From Roseibacillus sp. (GTDB lineage: Bacteria; Verrucomicrobiota; Verrucomicrobiae; Verrucomicrobiales; Akkermansiaceae): DNA of 8,600 nucleotides. The position numbers and the translations under genes were made by a program. The DNA lies in NCBI GenBank assembly GCA_002723015.1, contig PBNG01000057.1, positions 1 through 8,600 on the forward strand. Reading direction: 5' to 3'. Under the pieces are notes generated by a model. That model was not told where the DNA came from. It worked only from the letters and a program-made list of their open reading frames with translations, and ran no database searches. This document shows, in pieces, positions 1-7,392 of the stretch (position 1 is the first letter of the stretch; every line of letters starts with the position of its first letter).

Positions 1-3000
1 GTGATCCGGTCATGGAGCCGGGGAGAGGTGAAGAATCCTGAGACGATCAATTACAGGACTTTCAAGCCCGAGAAGGGTGGTCTCTTCTGTGAAAGGATCT
101 TCGGTCCGACCCGGGACTGGGAGTGTGCCTGCGGAAAATACAAGAGGATCAAGCACAAGGGTGTCATCTGTGATCGTTGCGGAGTAGAGGTGACTCTCTC
201 CCGTGTTCGTCGCGAGCGGATGGGGCACATCGAGCTGGCTGTCCCGGTGACCCATATCTGGTTCTACAAATGCATGCCGAGCCGTATTGGGCTCATGCTC
301 GATATGAGCGCTCGCGATCTCGAGCGTGTGATCTACTACGAAGACTACATGGTAACTGATCCGGGGAAGACTCCGCTCGAGCGGGGTCAGTTGCTTAATG
401 AGTCCGATCTCCGTGACGCGGAGGAAGATTATGGTGAGGACAGTTTCCGTGCGGCCATGGGGGCCGAGGCGATCCGCGATCTTCTCAGCCAGTGTGTTCT
501 TGATGACATCGTGGTAGAGCTCGAGGAGGCCATGGAAAACACCCGTTCGAAGCAGACTCGCAAGAAACTGGCCAAACGGCTCAGGCTAGCAGGGGGTTTC
601 AGGGATTCCAATTCCCGCCCCGAGTGGATGATTATGACGGTCCTGCCTGTCATCCCCCCGGATCTGCGGCCTCTGGTTCCCCTGGAAGGTGGGCGCTTTG
701 CAACATCAGACCTGAACGACCTCTACCGCCGGGTTATCAACCGGAATAACCGTCTCAAGAATCTTCTGCAGTTGAAAACCCCCGAGGTGATCATTCGGAA
801 TGAGAAGCGGATGCTCCAGGAGGCTGTGGACGCTCTCTTCGACAATGGTCGACATGGAAGAGCGGTCACGGGCGCAGGCAATCGCCCGCTCAAGTCTCTC
901 TCTGACATGCTGAAGGGTAAAGGGGGCCGTTTCCGGCAGAACCTGCTTGGAAAGCGGGTCGATTACTCTGGGCGTTCGGTGATTGTGATCGGACCTGAAC
1001 TCAAGATGCACCAGTGCGGGCTACCAAAGAAAATGGCTCTTGCCCTCTTTGAACCGTTTATCATCAGGCGCCTTAAGGAACTGGGGCATTGTCACACCGT
1101 GCGGTCAGCGAAGAAGATGATCGACCGCAAGACAACGGACGTGTGGGATATTCTGGAGGAGGTAACCAAGGGTCATCCCGTGATGCTTAACCGGGCTCCC
1201 ACGCTTCACCGGCTTTCGATTCAAGCCTTTGAGCCAGTGCTGATTGAGGGTTCGGCGATCAGACTACACCCGCTGACCTGCTCTGCCTATAATGCCGACT
1301 TTGATGGGGACCAGATGGCGGTGCACGTTCCGCTCTCGGTAGAGGCCCAGATGGAAGCGCGGCAGCTCATGCTTGCGCCCAACAATATTTTCTCCCCAGC
1401 GAGTGGGCGTCCCATCACAACGCCTTCGCAGGATATCATTCTGGGAACCTACTACCTCACCTACACCCGGCCTAACTCGCAGCCCGGCCCTGAGGACAGT
1501 GTCCCGACCTTTGAAAGTCCCACCGAGGTGGAATACGCTCTGGCCTCGCGGAAGGTCAGTCGTCACTGCTGGATCAGAGTCCGTAACCCGGATTACGGGA
1601 AGGATACCATCTTCGGAGACAAGGAAAGCAAGATGCTGGTCACCTCTCCGGGGCGTGTTCGCTTCAATGAAATCTGGCCGGAAGGCCTCGGGTTCATCAA
1701 CCAGACTGTGGGTAAGAAGCAGATAGGGGATATCATCTGGCGATGCTACCAGGTGGCCGGGCAATCGGGGACAGTCACAACGCTCGATAATCTCAAAAAC
1801 CTTGGTTTCGAGGAAGCTACCCGTTCCGGGTGCTCGATCGGAATCGTAGACATGGTGATTCCCGAGGAAAAGGAAGTGGAAATCAAGAAGGCCTACGCGG
1901 AGATCGAAAAGGTCTCGAAGCATTACCGGAATGGAATTATCACTGACGGCGAGCGCTACCAGAAAGTTGTCGATATCTGGACCAGAGCAACAGACAACAT
2001 TGCCAATGTGCTCTTCAGGAAACTTGAGTTCAACGAGGGTGGGGACATGGCCAACCCGCTCTTCATGATGGTGGATTCCGGTGCGCGGGGCAACAAGAAC
2101 CAGATCAAGCAGCTTTCCGGCATGCGGGGGCTCATGGCTAAGCCCTCAGGAGAGATTATTGAGCGACCCATCACGTCGAACTTCCGGGAAGGGCTCTCCG
2201 TGCTGGAGTACTTCATCTCTACACATGGTGCGCGGAAAGGTCTCGCTGACACCGCACTGAAGACGGCAGATTCCGGATACATGACCCGAAAGCTGGTGGA
2301 CGTATCCCAGGATGTGATTGTCACAGAGGCGGATTGTGGAACCGTGCAGGGACTCTACGTGGAAACAATTTATTCCGGGGATGAAGAGTCGGCGCCCCTC
2401 TCAACTCGAATTTACGGCCGAGTCTCCTGTGAGCAGGTAGTAGATCCGGTCTCGGGGGAGGTTATTGTCAAAGTCAATGATTTGATCACCGAGGAAAAAG
2501 CCAGCCGCATCGAGGATATCGGACATGAGCGGCTCAAGATTCGCTCAGCTCTCACATGTGAATCCAAGAGAGGATGTTGTCAGGCCTGCTATGGCCTGAA
2601 TCTCGCTACGGGCAAACTGGCCAAGATCGGTGAAGCGGTGGGAATCATTGCTGCCCAGTCAATTGGGGAGCCGGGAACACAGTTGACCATGCGGACCTTC
2701 CACTCCGGTGGTGTGGCAGTCGGTGTCAACAAGCAGCCCTTCATTGAGTCACGTGCCAAGGGAGTCCTGCACTATGTGGACCTACGAGTCGTCGAGGACA
2801 CGGATGGTAACTTCGTGGTACTTAACAAGAACGGGAATATTTCGATCCGCGATAAGAACGGGTTGGAGCTGGAGTCGCACAAGATTGTGATCGGTTCCAT
2901 TATTTCCGTGAAGGACGGTTCCGAGGTTGGCAAGGGTGACCAGATCGCAACGTGGGATCCCCACAGTGTGCCCATCATTACCGAGAAATCTGGAGTGGTG

Positions 3001-4041
3001 GAGTTCCGGGACATGATTCCGGGGATTACGGTCCAGACTGAGACCGACAAGGAGACCGGGAAGAAGGGGATGACCGTGACGGAGCATAAAGAAGACCTTC
3101 ATCCCCAGGTGGTGATCGTTGCGCCCGACTCAGGAGAAGTACTCGCAAGCTACTCAATTCCTGTGGGTGCACACCTCTCAGTGAAGGAGAAGAAGAAGAT
3201 CACCGGAGGAACGCAGCTGGCCCGGACTCCGCGGAAGGTAGCCAAGACCCGGGATATCACCGGTGGTCTGCCCAGAGTGGCGGAGCTGTTCGAGGCTCGC
3301 CGTCCCAAGGATGCGTGTGTCATCGCCAAGATTGACGGGGTCATTTCGTTCGGCCCCAATGTCCGGGGCAAGAAGAAAGTCATCGTCACCGACGAAGAAA
3401 CGGGAGAATCAGTGGATCATTTAGTACCTATGGGCCGCCACATGATAGTTGCGGAGGGAGACTCCATAGCTCGTGGTGAACAGATCACCGAGGGACCTGT
3501 TGCTCCGGAGGACCTTCTCGAGGCCTGCGGAAGGCAGGAACTGCAAGCTCACCTCGTCAACGAAGTGCAGTCGGTCTACCGTGCTCAGGGCGTTGAGATT
3601 AACGATAAGCACATCGAAATCATTATCCGGCAGATGCTCAGGAAGGTGAAAATCACCGAGCAGGGTGACACCTCCTTCCTCTGGGGAGAGCAGATTGAGC
3701 GGTCGACGTTCAAGAGAGAGAATGAGGAGATTATAGAGCAGGGTGGTAAGCCGGCCGAGGCCGAGCCAGTCCTACTTGGAATCACCAAGGCTTCTCTCGA
3801 GACAGAGTCCTTCATCTCCGCTGCTTCCTTCCAGGATACCACCCGGGTCCTCACCGAGGCTGCAACCCTTGGTAAGGTGGACTACCTCAATGGATTCAAG
3901 GAGAACGTGATCATGGGGCACCTCATTCCTGCTGGCACCGGGTTTGACACCCACAGAGACGTTGATATTGAGTTTACGGTAGACGAACCAGAACCGCAGG
4001 TAGAAGAGGAAGAGCCTCAGGCGGATCTGGAGACGGCTTGA
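1..4041 (+). CDS. rpoC: DNA-directed RNA polymerase subunit beta' (5'-truncated by window edge)
   Basis: Largest catalytic subunit of RNA polymerase, forming with RpoB the active-site cleft. In visible-residue numbering, the N-terminal zinc-binding cysteines are C42, C44, C57 and C60. The absolutely conserved NADFDGD loop is at 431-437, and its aspartates D433, D435 and D437 hold the catalytic magnesium. The second zinc site is C779, C853, C860 and C863. The trigger loop includes M897, R898 and H901. After it comes the large lineage-specific insertion (SI3-like, roughly 908-1080), then the conserved DITGGLPRV block, the C-terminal [15 protein letters not shown] region and an acidic tail. The zinc and trigger-loop spacings match E. 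coli RpoC with an offset of 28 to 35. The window therefore opens near residue 29, and the GTG at position 1 is an internal valine codon, not a start. The reading frame is intact to TGA at 4039-4041. rpoB is expected just off the left edge. Confidence 0.99.
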   Translation: MIRSWSRGEVKNPETINYRTFKPEKGGLFCERIFGPTRDWECACGKYKRIKHKGVICDRCGVEVTLSRVRRERMGHIELAVPVTHIWFYKCMPSRIGLMLDMSARDLERVIYYEDYMVTDPGKTPLERGQLLNESDLRDAEEDYGEDSFRAAMGAEAIRDLLSQCVLDDIVVELEEAMENTRSKQTRKKLAKRLRLAGGFRDSNSRPEWMIMTVLPVIPPDLRPLVPLEGGRFATSDLNDLYRRVINRNNRLKNLLQLKTPEVIIRNEKRMLQEAVDALFDNGRHGRAVTGAGNRPLKSLSDMLKGKGGRFRQNLLGKRVDYSGRSVIVIGPELKMHQCGLPKKMALALFEPFIIRRLKELGHCHTVRSAKKMIDRKTTDVWDILEEVTKGHPVMLNRAPTLHRLSIQAFEPVLIEGSAIRLHPLTCSAYNADFDGDQMAVHVPLSVEAQMEARQLMLAPNNIFSPASGRPITTPSQDIILGTYYLTYTRPNSQPGPEDSVPTFESPTEVEYALASRKVSRHCWIRVRNPDYGKDTIFGDKESKMLVTSPGRVRFNEIWPEGLGFINQTVGKKQIGDIIWRCYQVAGQSGTVTTLDNLKNLGFEEATRSGCSIGIVDMVIPEEKEVEIKKAYAEIEKVSKHYRNGIITDGERYQKVVDIWTRATDNIANVLFRKLEFNEGGDMANPLFMMVDSGARGNKNQIKQLSGMRGLMAKPSGEIIERPITSNFREGLSVLEYFISTHGARKGLADTALKTADSGYMTRKLVDVSQDVIVTEADCGTVQGLYVETIYSGDEESAPLSTRIYGRVSCEQVVDPVSGEVIVKVNDLITEEKASRIEDIGHERLKIRSALTCESKRGCCQACYGLNLATGKLAKIGEAVGIIAAQSIGEPGTQLTMRTFHSGGVAVGVNKQPFIESRAKGVLHYVDLRVVEDTDGNFVVLNKNGNISIRDKNGLELESHKIVIGSIISVKDGSEVGKGDQIATWDPHSVPIITEKSGVVEFRDMIPGITVQTETDKETGKKGMTVTEHKEDLHPQVVIVAPDSGEVLASYSIPVGAHLSVKEKKKITGGTQLARTPRKVAKTRDITGGLPRVAELFEARRPKDACVIAKIDGVISFGPNVRGKKKVIVTDEETGESVDHLVPMGRHMIVAEGDSIARGEQITEGPVAPEDLLEACGRQELQAHLVNEVQSVYRAQGVEINDKHIEIIIRQMLRKVKITEQGDTSFLWGEQIERSTFKRENEEIIEQGGKPAEAEPVLLGITKASLETESFISAASFQDTTRVLTEAATLGKVDYLNGFKENVIMGHLIPAGTGFDTHRDVDIEFTVDEPEPQVEEEEPQADLETA

Positions 4042-4111
4042 AAGAATCATGTGGGCGATCAGTCAGCATGAGTCGGTTTGACGAATGCTGGCGGATGACC
4101 GCTGACTCCTG
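4042..4111 (+). other. rpoC-methyltransferase intergenic spacer with competing short inverted repeats
   Basis: This 70-base spacer contains AGTCAGC (4061-4067) and its perfect complement GCTGACT (4101-4107). Inside this outer pair lie CAGCAT (4064-4069) with ATGCTG (4085-4090), and GCGG/CCGC (4091-4102) around a four-base loop. The outer and first inner stems share bases, so they exclude each other. No T-run follows, so it does not look like an intrinsic terminator. The right arm ends four bases before the ATG of the next gene, so the outer stem could mask its ribosome entry site. The pairings are seen; any function is speculation. Confidence 0.3.
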
Positions 4112-4696
4112 ATGTCGAGGCAGAAGCCCAGATCTGGCGCGCGAGCCAACCAGCACAGCGCAGGGGGTTCCGGGCAGCGGTCTGTACCGGAAGGAGACCT
4201 CCGGGATATTCTTGACCGCAGCAGTCGACCATTCGTGCTAATTCTCGATGGAGTTCAGGACCCGCACAATCTCGGTGCCATCCTGAGAAGCGCAGAAGGT
4301 GCTGGGGTGGACCTGGTCATCGCGCCGAGGGATCGGGCGGTTGGAATTACCGAGGTTGTGAGGCGGATCTCGGTGGGGGCCGCAGATCATGTTCCATTCA
4401 TGCGGGTTACCAATCTGGCCCGGACCATGGATGAGCTAAAGAACTTGGGGATCTGGCTGGTGGGAACCTCTGACCGGGCCGAAGGGAGTCTTTTCGATGT
4501 CGATCTCAACGGACCGGTCGGAATTGTGATGGGTGCCGAGGAAGCCGGCTTACGCCGCTTGACCGAGGAGAAGTGCGATTTCCTCGTTCATATCCCCATG
4601 CGTGGAAGGGTGGAATGTCTCAATGTCAGCGTGGCTACGGGAGTCTGTCTGTATGAAGCCCTCCGTCAGCGGGGCGAGGGTGCCCCCATTCCGTAG
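4112..4696 (+). CDS. SpoU/TrmH-family RNA 2'-O-ribose methyltransferase, RlmB-like, lacking the N-terminal RNA-binding domain
   Basis: A SPOUT-fold, SAM-dependent RNA ribose methyltransferase of 194 residues. From about residue 25 it aligns by eye with the catalytic domain of E. coli RlmB, which makes Gm2251 in 23S rRNA. Motif 1 is N53-R59 in [12 protein letters not shown], motif 2 is MGAEEAGL (140-147), and motif 3 runs IPMRG then CLNVSVA (161-175). The knotted SAM site is therefore present. Two points are odd. The L30e-like substrate-binding domain of RlmB (about 75 residues) is replaced by a basic, Gly/Ser/Arg-rich tail of about 24 residues. The Ser expected before LNVSVA is Cys169. An in-frame TGA at 4103-4105 rules out a longer protein; the only other nearby start is CTG at 4109. 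No good Shine-Dalgarno is seen. The gene follows rpoC on the same strand after 70 bases and may be read through from it. The family is sure, but whether the target is 23S rRNA or a tRNA is inferred. Confidence 0.93.
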   Translation: MSRQKPRSGARANQHSAGGSGQRSVPEGDLRDILDRSSRPFVLILDGVQDPHNLGAILRSAEGAGVDLVIAPRDRAVGITEVVRRISVGAADHVPFMRVTNLARTMDELKNLGIWLVGTSDRAEGSLFDVDLNGPVGIVMGAEEAGLRRLTEEKCDFLVHIPMRGRVECLNVSVATGVCLYEALRQRGEGAPIP

Positions 4697-4724
4697 CATG
4701 GGCTGCTGTCGCCGGGGATGGCCC

Positions 4725-5894
4725 CTAGTCCCTTAGCGCGTAGTGAATATGTGGAGCATAGAGAGCAGGCTCGAGCAGGAATGAGTCGTGACCCCGGTCT
4801 GAATGTACCGTGATGTGGACAGGTTCGATGCCGGATTTCTCCAGCTGCAGAACGAGCTCACCCTGTTCCTCCGGGTAAAAGCAGAAATCGGAGTCTATGG
4901 AGAACACCAGAAAGCGCTGGCCGGCCTGTGCGCAGCGGCTCAGCAGATCACGATAATTCTCGGCATCACCCTCGTTGGCTGCATCATACCGGGACCACAT
5001 GTCAATGATTCGAAGGTAGGTATTGGCGTCGAAACGTTGCACGAACTTTTTGCCCTGGTAGAGCATGTAGCTCTGGAATGGATCTCGGACCTGATACCAT
5101 GAGAGCACGTCCTCCTGCTGGAGAACATCGCGCCTAGCCCTCCGTTCGATGGCATCGAGATGCACGAACGTCTTGTGAGAAATCATCCGGGCGAGGGCGA
5201 GACCGATATCGGGATGCTGCGCCTCGTAGTAGTCTCCACCGTTGAAGTGGGGATCATTTTCGATTGCCAGGATCTGCTCGAAAAGGATCAGTCGATTCAG
5301 GACCGTTGTTCGAATACCGCTTGCGATGGATATGATGGTTCTCACCCGGTCCGGGAAATTGGTCGCAAACGTGAGGGCTGCGAGTCCACCAACCGAGGGC
5401 CCGGCAACGGCATGAAGTTGATCGATCCCAAGGTGATCCAGAAAAAGTCCCGCGACCGAGGCCTGGTCTGAAATAGAAAGGTGGGGGAAAGCCGATCCAT
5501 AGCAGGATCCGGTTTCCGGGTTCACAGAGGAGGGGCCCGTGGAGCCATAACAGCCACCGAGGAGATTAAAGCAGACGACAAAGTAGTGATCGGTGTCGAT
5601 GGCCTTCCCTGGTCCGACAAGTCCATTCCACCATCCTTCCTTTACCTCTCCATTCCAGAATTGCCCTGCCTCCGGAACCTCCGGGGTTTCGCCAGTGACA
5701 TTCTGTGATCCTGAAAGAGCATGAAAAATCAGGATCGCATTGGACTTCTGAGAGTTAAGGGTTCCCCAAGACTGGTAAGAAAGTTGAACCGAAGCCAGCC
5801 TTCCTCCCTCCCTGAGGGCAAGGGGGCTCTCCTGTTCTCCAACGGCTTGGAAGGTGTGAGTCTGCTGAGCGTTGCCGGACACGAGGGGGGGCAT
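4725..5894 (-). CDS. metX: MetX-family homoserine O-acyltransferase-like alpha/beta hydrolase
   Basis: Members transfer an acetyl (sometimes succinyl) group from acyl-CoA to the hydroxyl of L-homoserine, the committed step to methionine; some relatives acylate serine. The 389-residue length is typical. Visible family blocks are FHALSGS (57-63), WWNGLVGPGKAIDT (88-101), LLGGCYGSTGPSSVNPETG (111-129), the nucleophile elbow GPSVGG (165-170, Ser167), GLALARMISH (231-240), SDFCFYPEEQ (335-344, likely acid Asp336) and GHDSFLLE (368-375, His369). The Ser-Asp-His triad is complete. It differs from the MetX consensus at the elbow (G-P-S-V-G-G, not G-G-S-M-G-G) and in the block usually ending AMDxFD, here DMWSRYD (298-304). 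Substrate is therefore uncertain, and no metW, metY or metZ is nearby. ATG at 5894 gives a sensible N-terminus, though no clear Shine-Dalgarno precedes it. It is transcribed divergently from the DUF1802 gene and converges on the methyltransferase gene. Confidence 0.88.
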   Translation of the reverse strand: MPPLVSGNAQQTHTFQAVGEQESPLALREGGRLASVQLSYQSWGTLNSQKSNAILIFHALSGSQNVTGETPEVPEAGQFWNGEVKEGWWNGLVGPGKAIDTDHYFVVCFNLLGGCYGSTGPSSVNPETGSCYGSAFPHLSISDQASVAGLFLDHLGIDQLHAVAGPSVGGLAALTFATNFPDRVRTIISIASGIRTTVLNRLILFEQILAIENDPHFNGGDYYEAQHPDIGLALARMISHKTFVHLDAIERRARRDVLQQEDVLSWYQVRDPFQSYMLYQGKKFVQRFDANTYLRIIDMWSRYDAANEGDAENYRDLLSRCAQAGQRFLVFSIDSDFCFYPEEQGELVLQLEKSGIEPVHITVHSDRGHDSFLLEPALYAPHIHYALRD

Positions 5895-5961
5895 ATGCTG
5901 AAGGGGAGCAATTGGAAACGGTTTATTTTGACATCATGCGGGTCGGGCGCTCAATAGCCGG
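5895..5961. promoter_or_regulatory. Divergent intergenic region, candidate promoters for metX and the DUF1802 gene
   Basis: This 67-base spacer must hold, or lie beside, the starts of both flanking transcripts. On the plus strand there is a consensus -35 hexamer, TTGACA (5928-5933). The best -10 candidates 16-17 bases on (CTCAAT at 5950, TCAATA at 5951) match TATAAT poorly. On the minus strand, TTGAGC (5954-5949) precedes an A/T-rich stretch around 5931-5922 that could serve metX, again with a weak -10. The two candidates overlap, so use of one could interfere with the other. The hexamers are seen; promoter activity is inferred. Confidence 0.3.
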
Positions 5962-6516
5962 GTGGAGAAATGCACCGGATATAAGGAATGGGTAGCGGTA
6001 TGCGACGCCCTCCTGGATGGGCGGCAACAGCTTCTTTTACGCAAAGGAGGTATTCACGAAGGGAGAAAAGGCTTTTCTTTCCTCCACGATTCCTTCGCTC
6101 TTTTTCCGACTCGCTTCCATGCTCAGGCAGCTCAGGTCCGGGATCCGCGGCCGTTTGAGGGCAAAATGAGAGAGTGGGAAGTAGGGGAGGCGGTGTCCTT
6201 TGAGATCTGGTGTGAGGCTGTGTGGGCCCGAACGCTGGCCGAATGGAGCCAGGTGAAAGCCCTGGAGCCTTTCCACATCTGGACCGAGGATCTCGTCAGA
6301 GAGCGCTTTGACTGTGGCGACGTCCAGCAGATCCACTGTGCGCTGGTGCGGGTCTATCGCATAAGTGAACCCTTCATTCTGCCTTACGCAAAGGGCTACG
6401 GGGGCTGCCGGACGTGGGTGAATCTGCCTGTTGCCCCTCCGGAACACATGGAGTCCGTGATGGAAGATCATGCATTCGAGGAGAAGCGACGAGCCATCGA
6501 GTCGATCCTGTCCTGA
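5962..6516 (+). CDS. DUF1802 family protein
   Basis: A 184-residue soluble protein of unknown function that I recognise as DUF1802 (PF08819). The family hallmarks are in order: KEW near the N-terminus (8-10), RKGGI (27-31), a Phe-rich FALFPTRFH stretch (45-53), a middle region with several tryptophans (72-110), and the C-terminal PYAKGYGGCRTWVNLP motif (141-156). No signal peptide or membrane segment is evident. The start is GTG at 5962. The in-frame TGA at 5929-5931 limits extension, no in-frame ATG lies between, and a later start would cut into KEW. No Shine-Dalgarno is apparent. The gene stands alone, divergent from metX and converging on coaX with a 41-base gap, so its neighbours say little about its role. 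An antisense frame of similar length (6037-6561, minus) lacks family resemblance and is judged a shadow. The family call is from memory of the motifs. Confidence 0.85.
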   Translation: MEKCTGYKEWVAVCDALLDGRQQLLLRKGGIHEGRKGFSFLHDSFALFPTRFHAQAAQVRDPRPFEGKMREWEVGEAVSFEIWCEAVWARTLAEWSQVKALEPFHIWTEDLVRERFDCGDVQQIHCALVRVYRISEPFILPYAKGYGGCRTWVNLPVAPPEHMESVMEDHAFEEKRRAIESILS

Positions 6517-6557
6517 GCACTGAAGGAGGCTGGTGTGTGGGCGTTCTTCCTCAGACC

Positions 6558-7298
6558 TCAAGCAAGGTTTTGTTCTCCGACCAGATAGATTCCCTGCAGC
6601 GTGAGGTCACCAACAACGTCCATGACTTCCGGAAGGCCCGATGCGATGAGAGGAGCGTCACCCCCGGTGGCAAGGATGGTTGAGTCTTCGTCCAGTTCGC
6701 TTCGAATCGCCTGCAGGACCTCCCGGACCATTCCCCGGTAGCCGTAGACTGCGCCCGAGCGCATCGCCTCGGTGGTCGATTTTCCAATCGCGGAAGAAGG
6801 CTCCTTCAAATCAATCTCCGGGAGAAGAGCTGTATTGCTGTGGAGGTAGTCCGTCATGGAGGATAGCCCTGGAGCGATTACTCCACCGAGGTAGCTTCCC
6901 TTGTTTCCGTGCCCGCCCAGGACGTCGAAGGTGACCGCGGTTCCGAAGTCGACCACGATTGCGGGGGCGCCTACCCGGGCATGCGCGGCCACGGTATTTG
7001 CGAGGCGGTCAGCTCCAATCTCTTCAGGATTCGGGTAGGAGATTTCGATGGGCAGATCACTCCGGCATGAAATATTGTGAAGTGGTAGAGCGGCCAACTC
7101 CCTCTGGAAGAGGGCTGCCTTGTCCGGTACTACAGAGGACAGGACGGCTGCTTCAAAATCGAGGGTCTTGAGGGTTTGTATGAATGCCGGGCAGACATCT
7201 GCAGTAGCAACATCGTGAACTTCAAAGGGTTCCCGGACAGAGTCTACCACTGCAAATTTCGTTCGGGTATTGGAATTGTCAATGAGGAGAAGGCGCAT
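6558..7298 (-). CDS. coaX: Type III pantothenate kinase
   Basis: Phosphorylates pantothenate to 4'-phosphopantothenate, the first step of coenzyme A synthesis, in the cytoplasm. The 246 residues are close to the usual ~255. It has the ASKHA-fold signatures of the CoaX class: a phosphate-1 loop IDNSNT (6-11), GADRLAN (95-101) with the presumed catalytic base Asp97, DFGTAVTFD (117-125), GGVIAPGL (138-145), the TTEAMRSGAVYGYRGMV helix (175-191) and ATGG (210-213). The phosphate-1 loop has Ser where most family members have Gly (DxGNT). The frame stays open 35 codons upstream to ATG 7403, but that extension would run through the amt terminator and into the amt coding end. ATG 7298, directly before RLLLIDNSNT, is the right start. 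No strong Shine-Dalgarno is visible. The gene converges on the DUF1802 gene and is separated from amt by a terminator, so it probably has its own promoter within 7299-7343, although I cannot pick one out. Confidence 0.95.
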   Translation of the reverse strand: MRLLLIDNSNTRTKFAVVDSVREPFEVHDVATADVCPAFIQTLKTLDFEAAVLSSVVPDKAALFQRELAALPLHNISCRSDLPIEISYPNPEEIGADRLANTVAAHARVGAPAIVVDFGTAVTFDVLGGHGNKGSYLGGVIAPGLSSMTDYLHSNTALLPEIDLKEPSSAIGKSTTEAMRSGAVYGYRGMVREVLQAIRSELDEDSTILATGGDAPLIASGLPEVMDVVGDLTLQGIYLVGEQNLA

Positions 7299-7343
7299 CG
7301 TCCGCAGTGAGAGGAAAGCAGGAGAGACCTCGCTAGAACATGA

Positions 7344-7373
7344 AAAAGGCCGTGGATTGCTCCACGGCCTTTT
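7344..7373 (-). terminator. Rho-independent terminator of amt
   Basis: A perfect 13-base inverted repeat has arms at 7344-7356 and 7361-7373 with a four-base loop. The stem core is GGCCGTGGA, flanked by A/T pairs. Read on the minus strand it ends in TTTTT, 20 bases past the amt stop codon. On the plus strand it ends in TTTT, so it could also stop antisense transcripts. It separates amt from coaX downstream. Confidence 0.93.
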
Positions 7374-7392
7374 GGTTAGGTGCTCCAGGAAA

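Noticed and set aside
1..3. GTG at position 1 as the rpoC start
   Set aside because: The sequence begins at the equivalent of E. coli RpoC residue 29; the preceding conserved residues must be off the window.
1264..1923. 219-codon open frame on the minus strand within rpoC
   Set aside because: It lies opposite the most conserved part of rpoC, including the catalytic loop; its protein shows no family features. It is a shadow of biased codon use.
4697..4724. GGGG/CCCC hairpin (4714-4725) between the convergent methyltransferase and metX genes as a terminator
   Set aside because: Only four base pairs and no T-run on either strand; too weak to call.
6043..6051. Perfect Shine-Dalgarno AAAGGAGGT inside the DUF1802 gene
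   Set aside because: It is the in-frame coding sequence of the conserved RKGGI motif, and no suitable start codon follows at proper spacing.
6037..6561. 174-codon minus-strand frame opposite the DUF1802 gene
   Set aside because: No recognisable motifs, whereas the plus strand carries the full ordered DUF1802 motif set.
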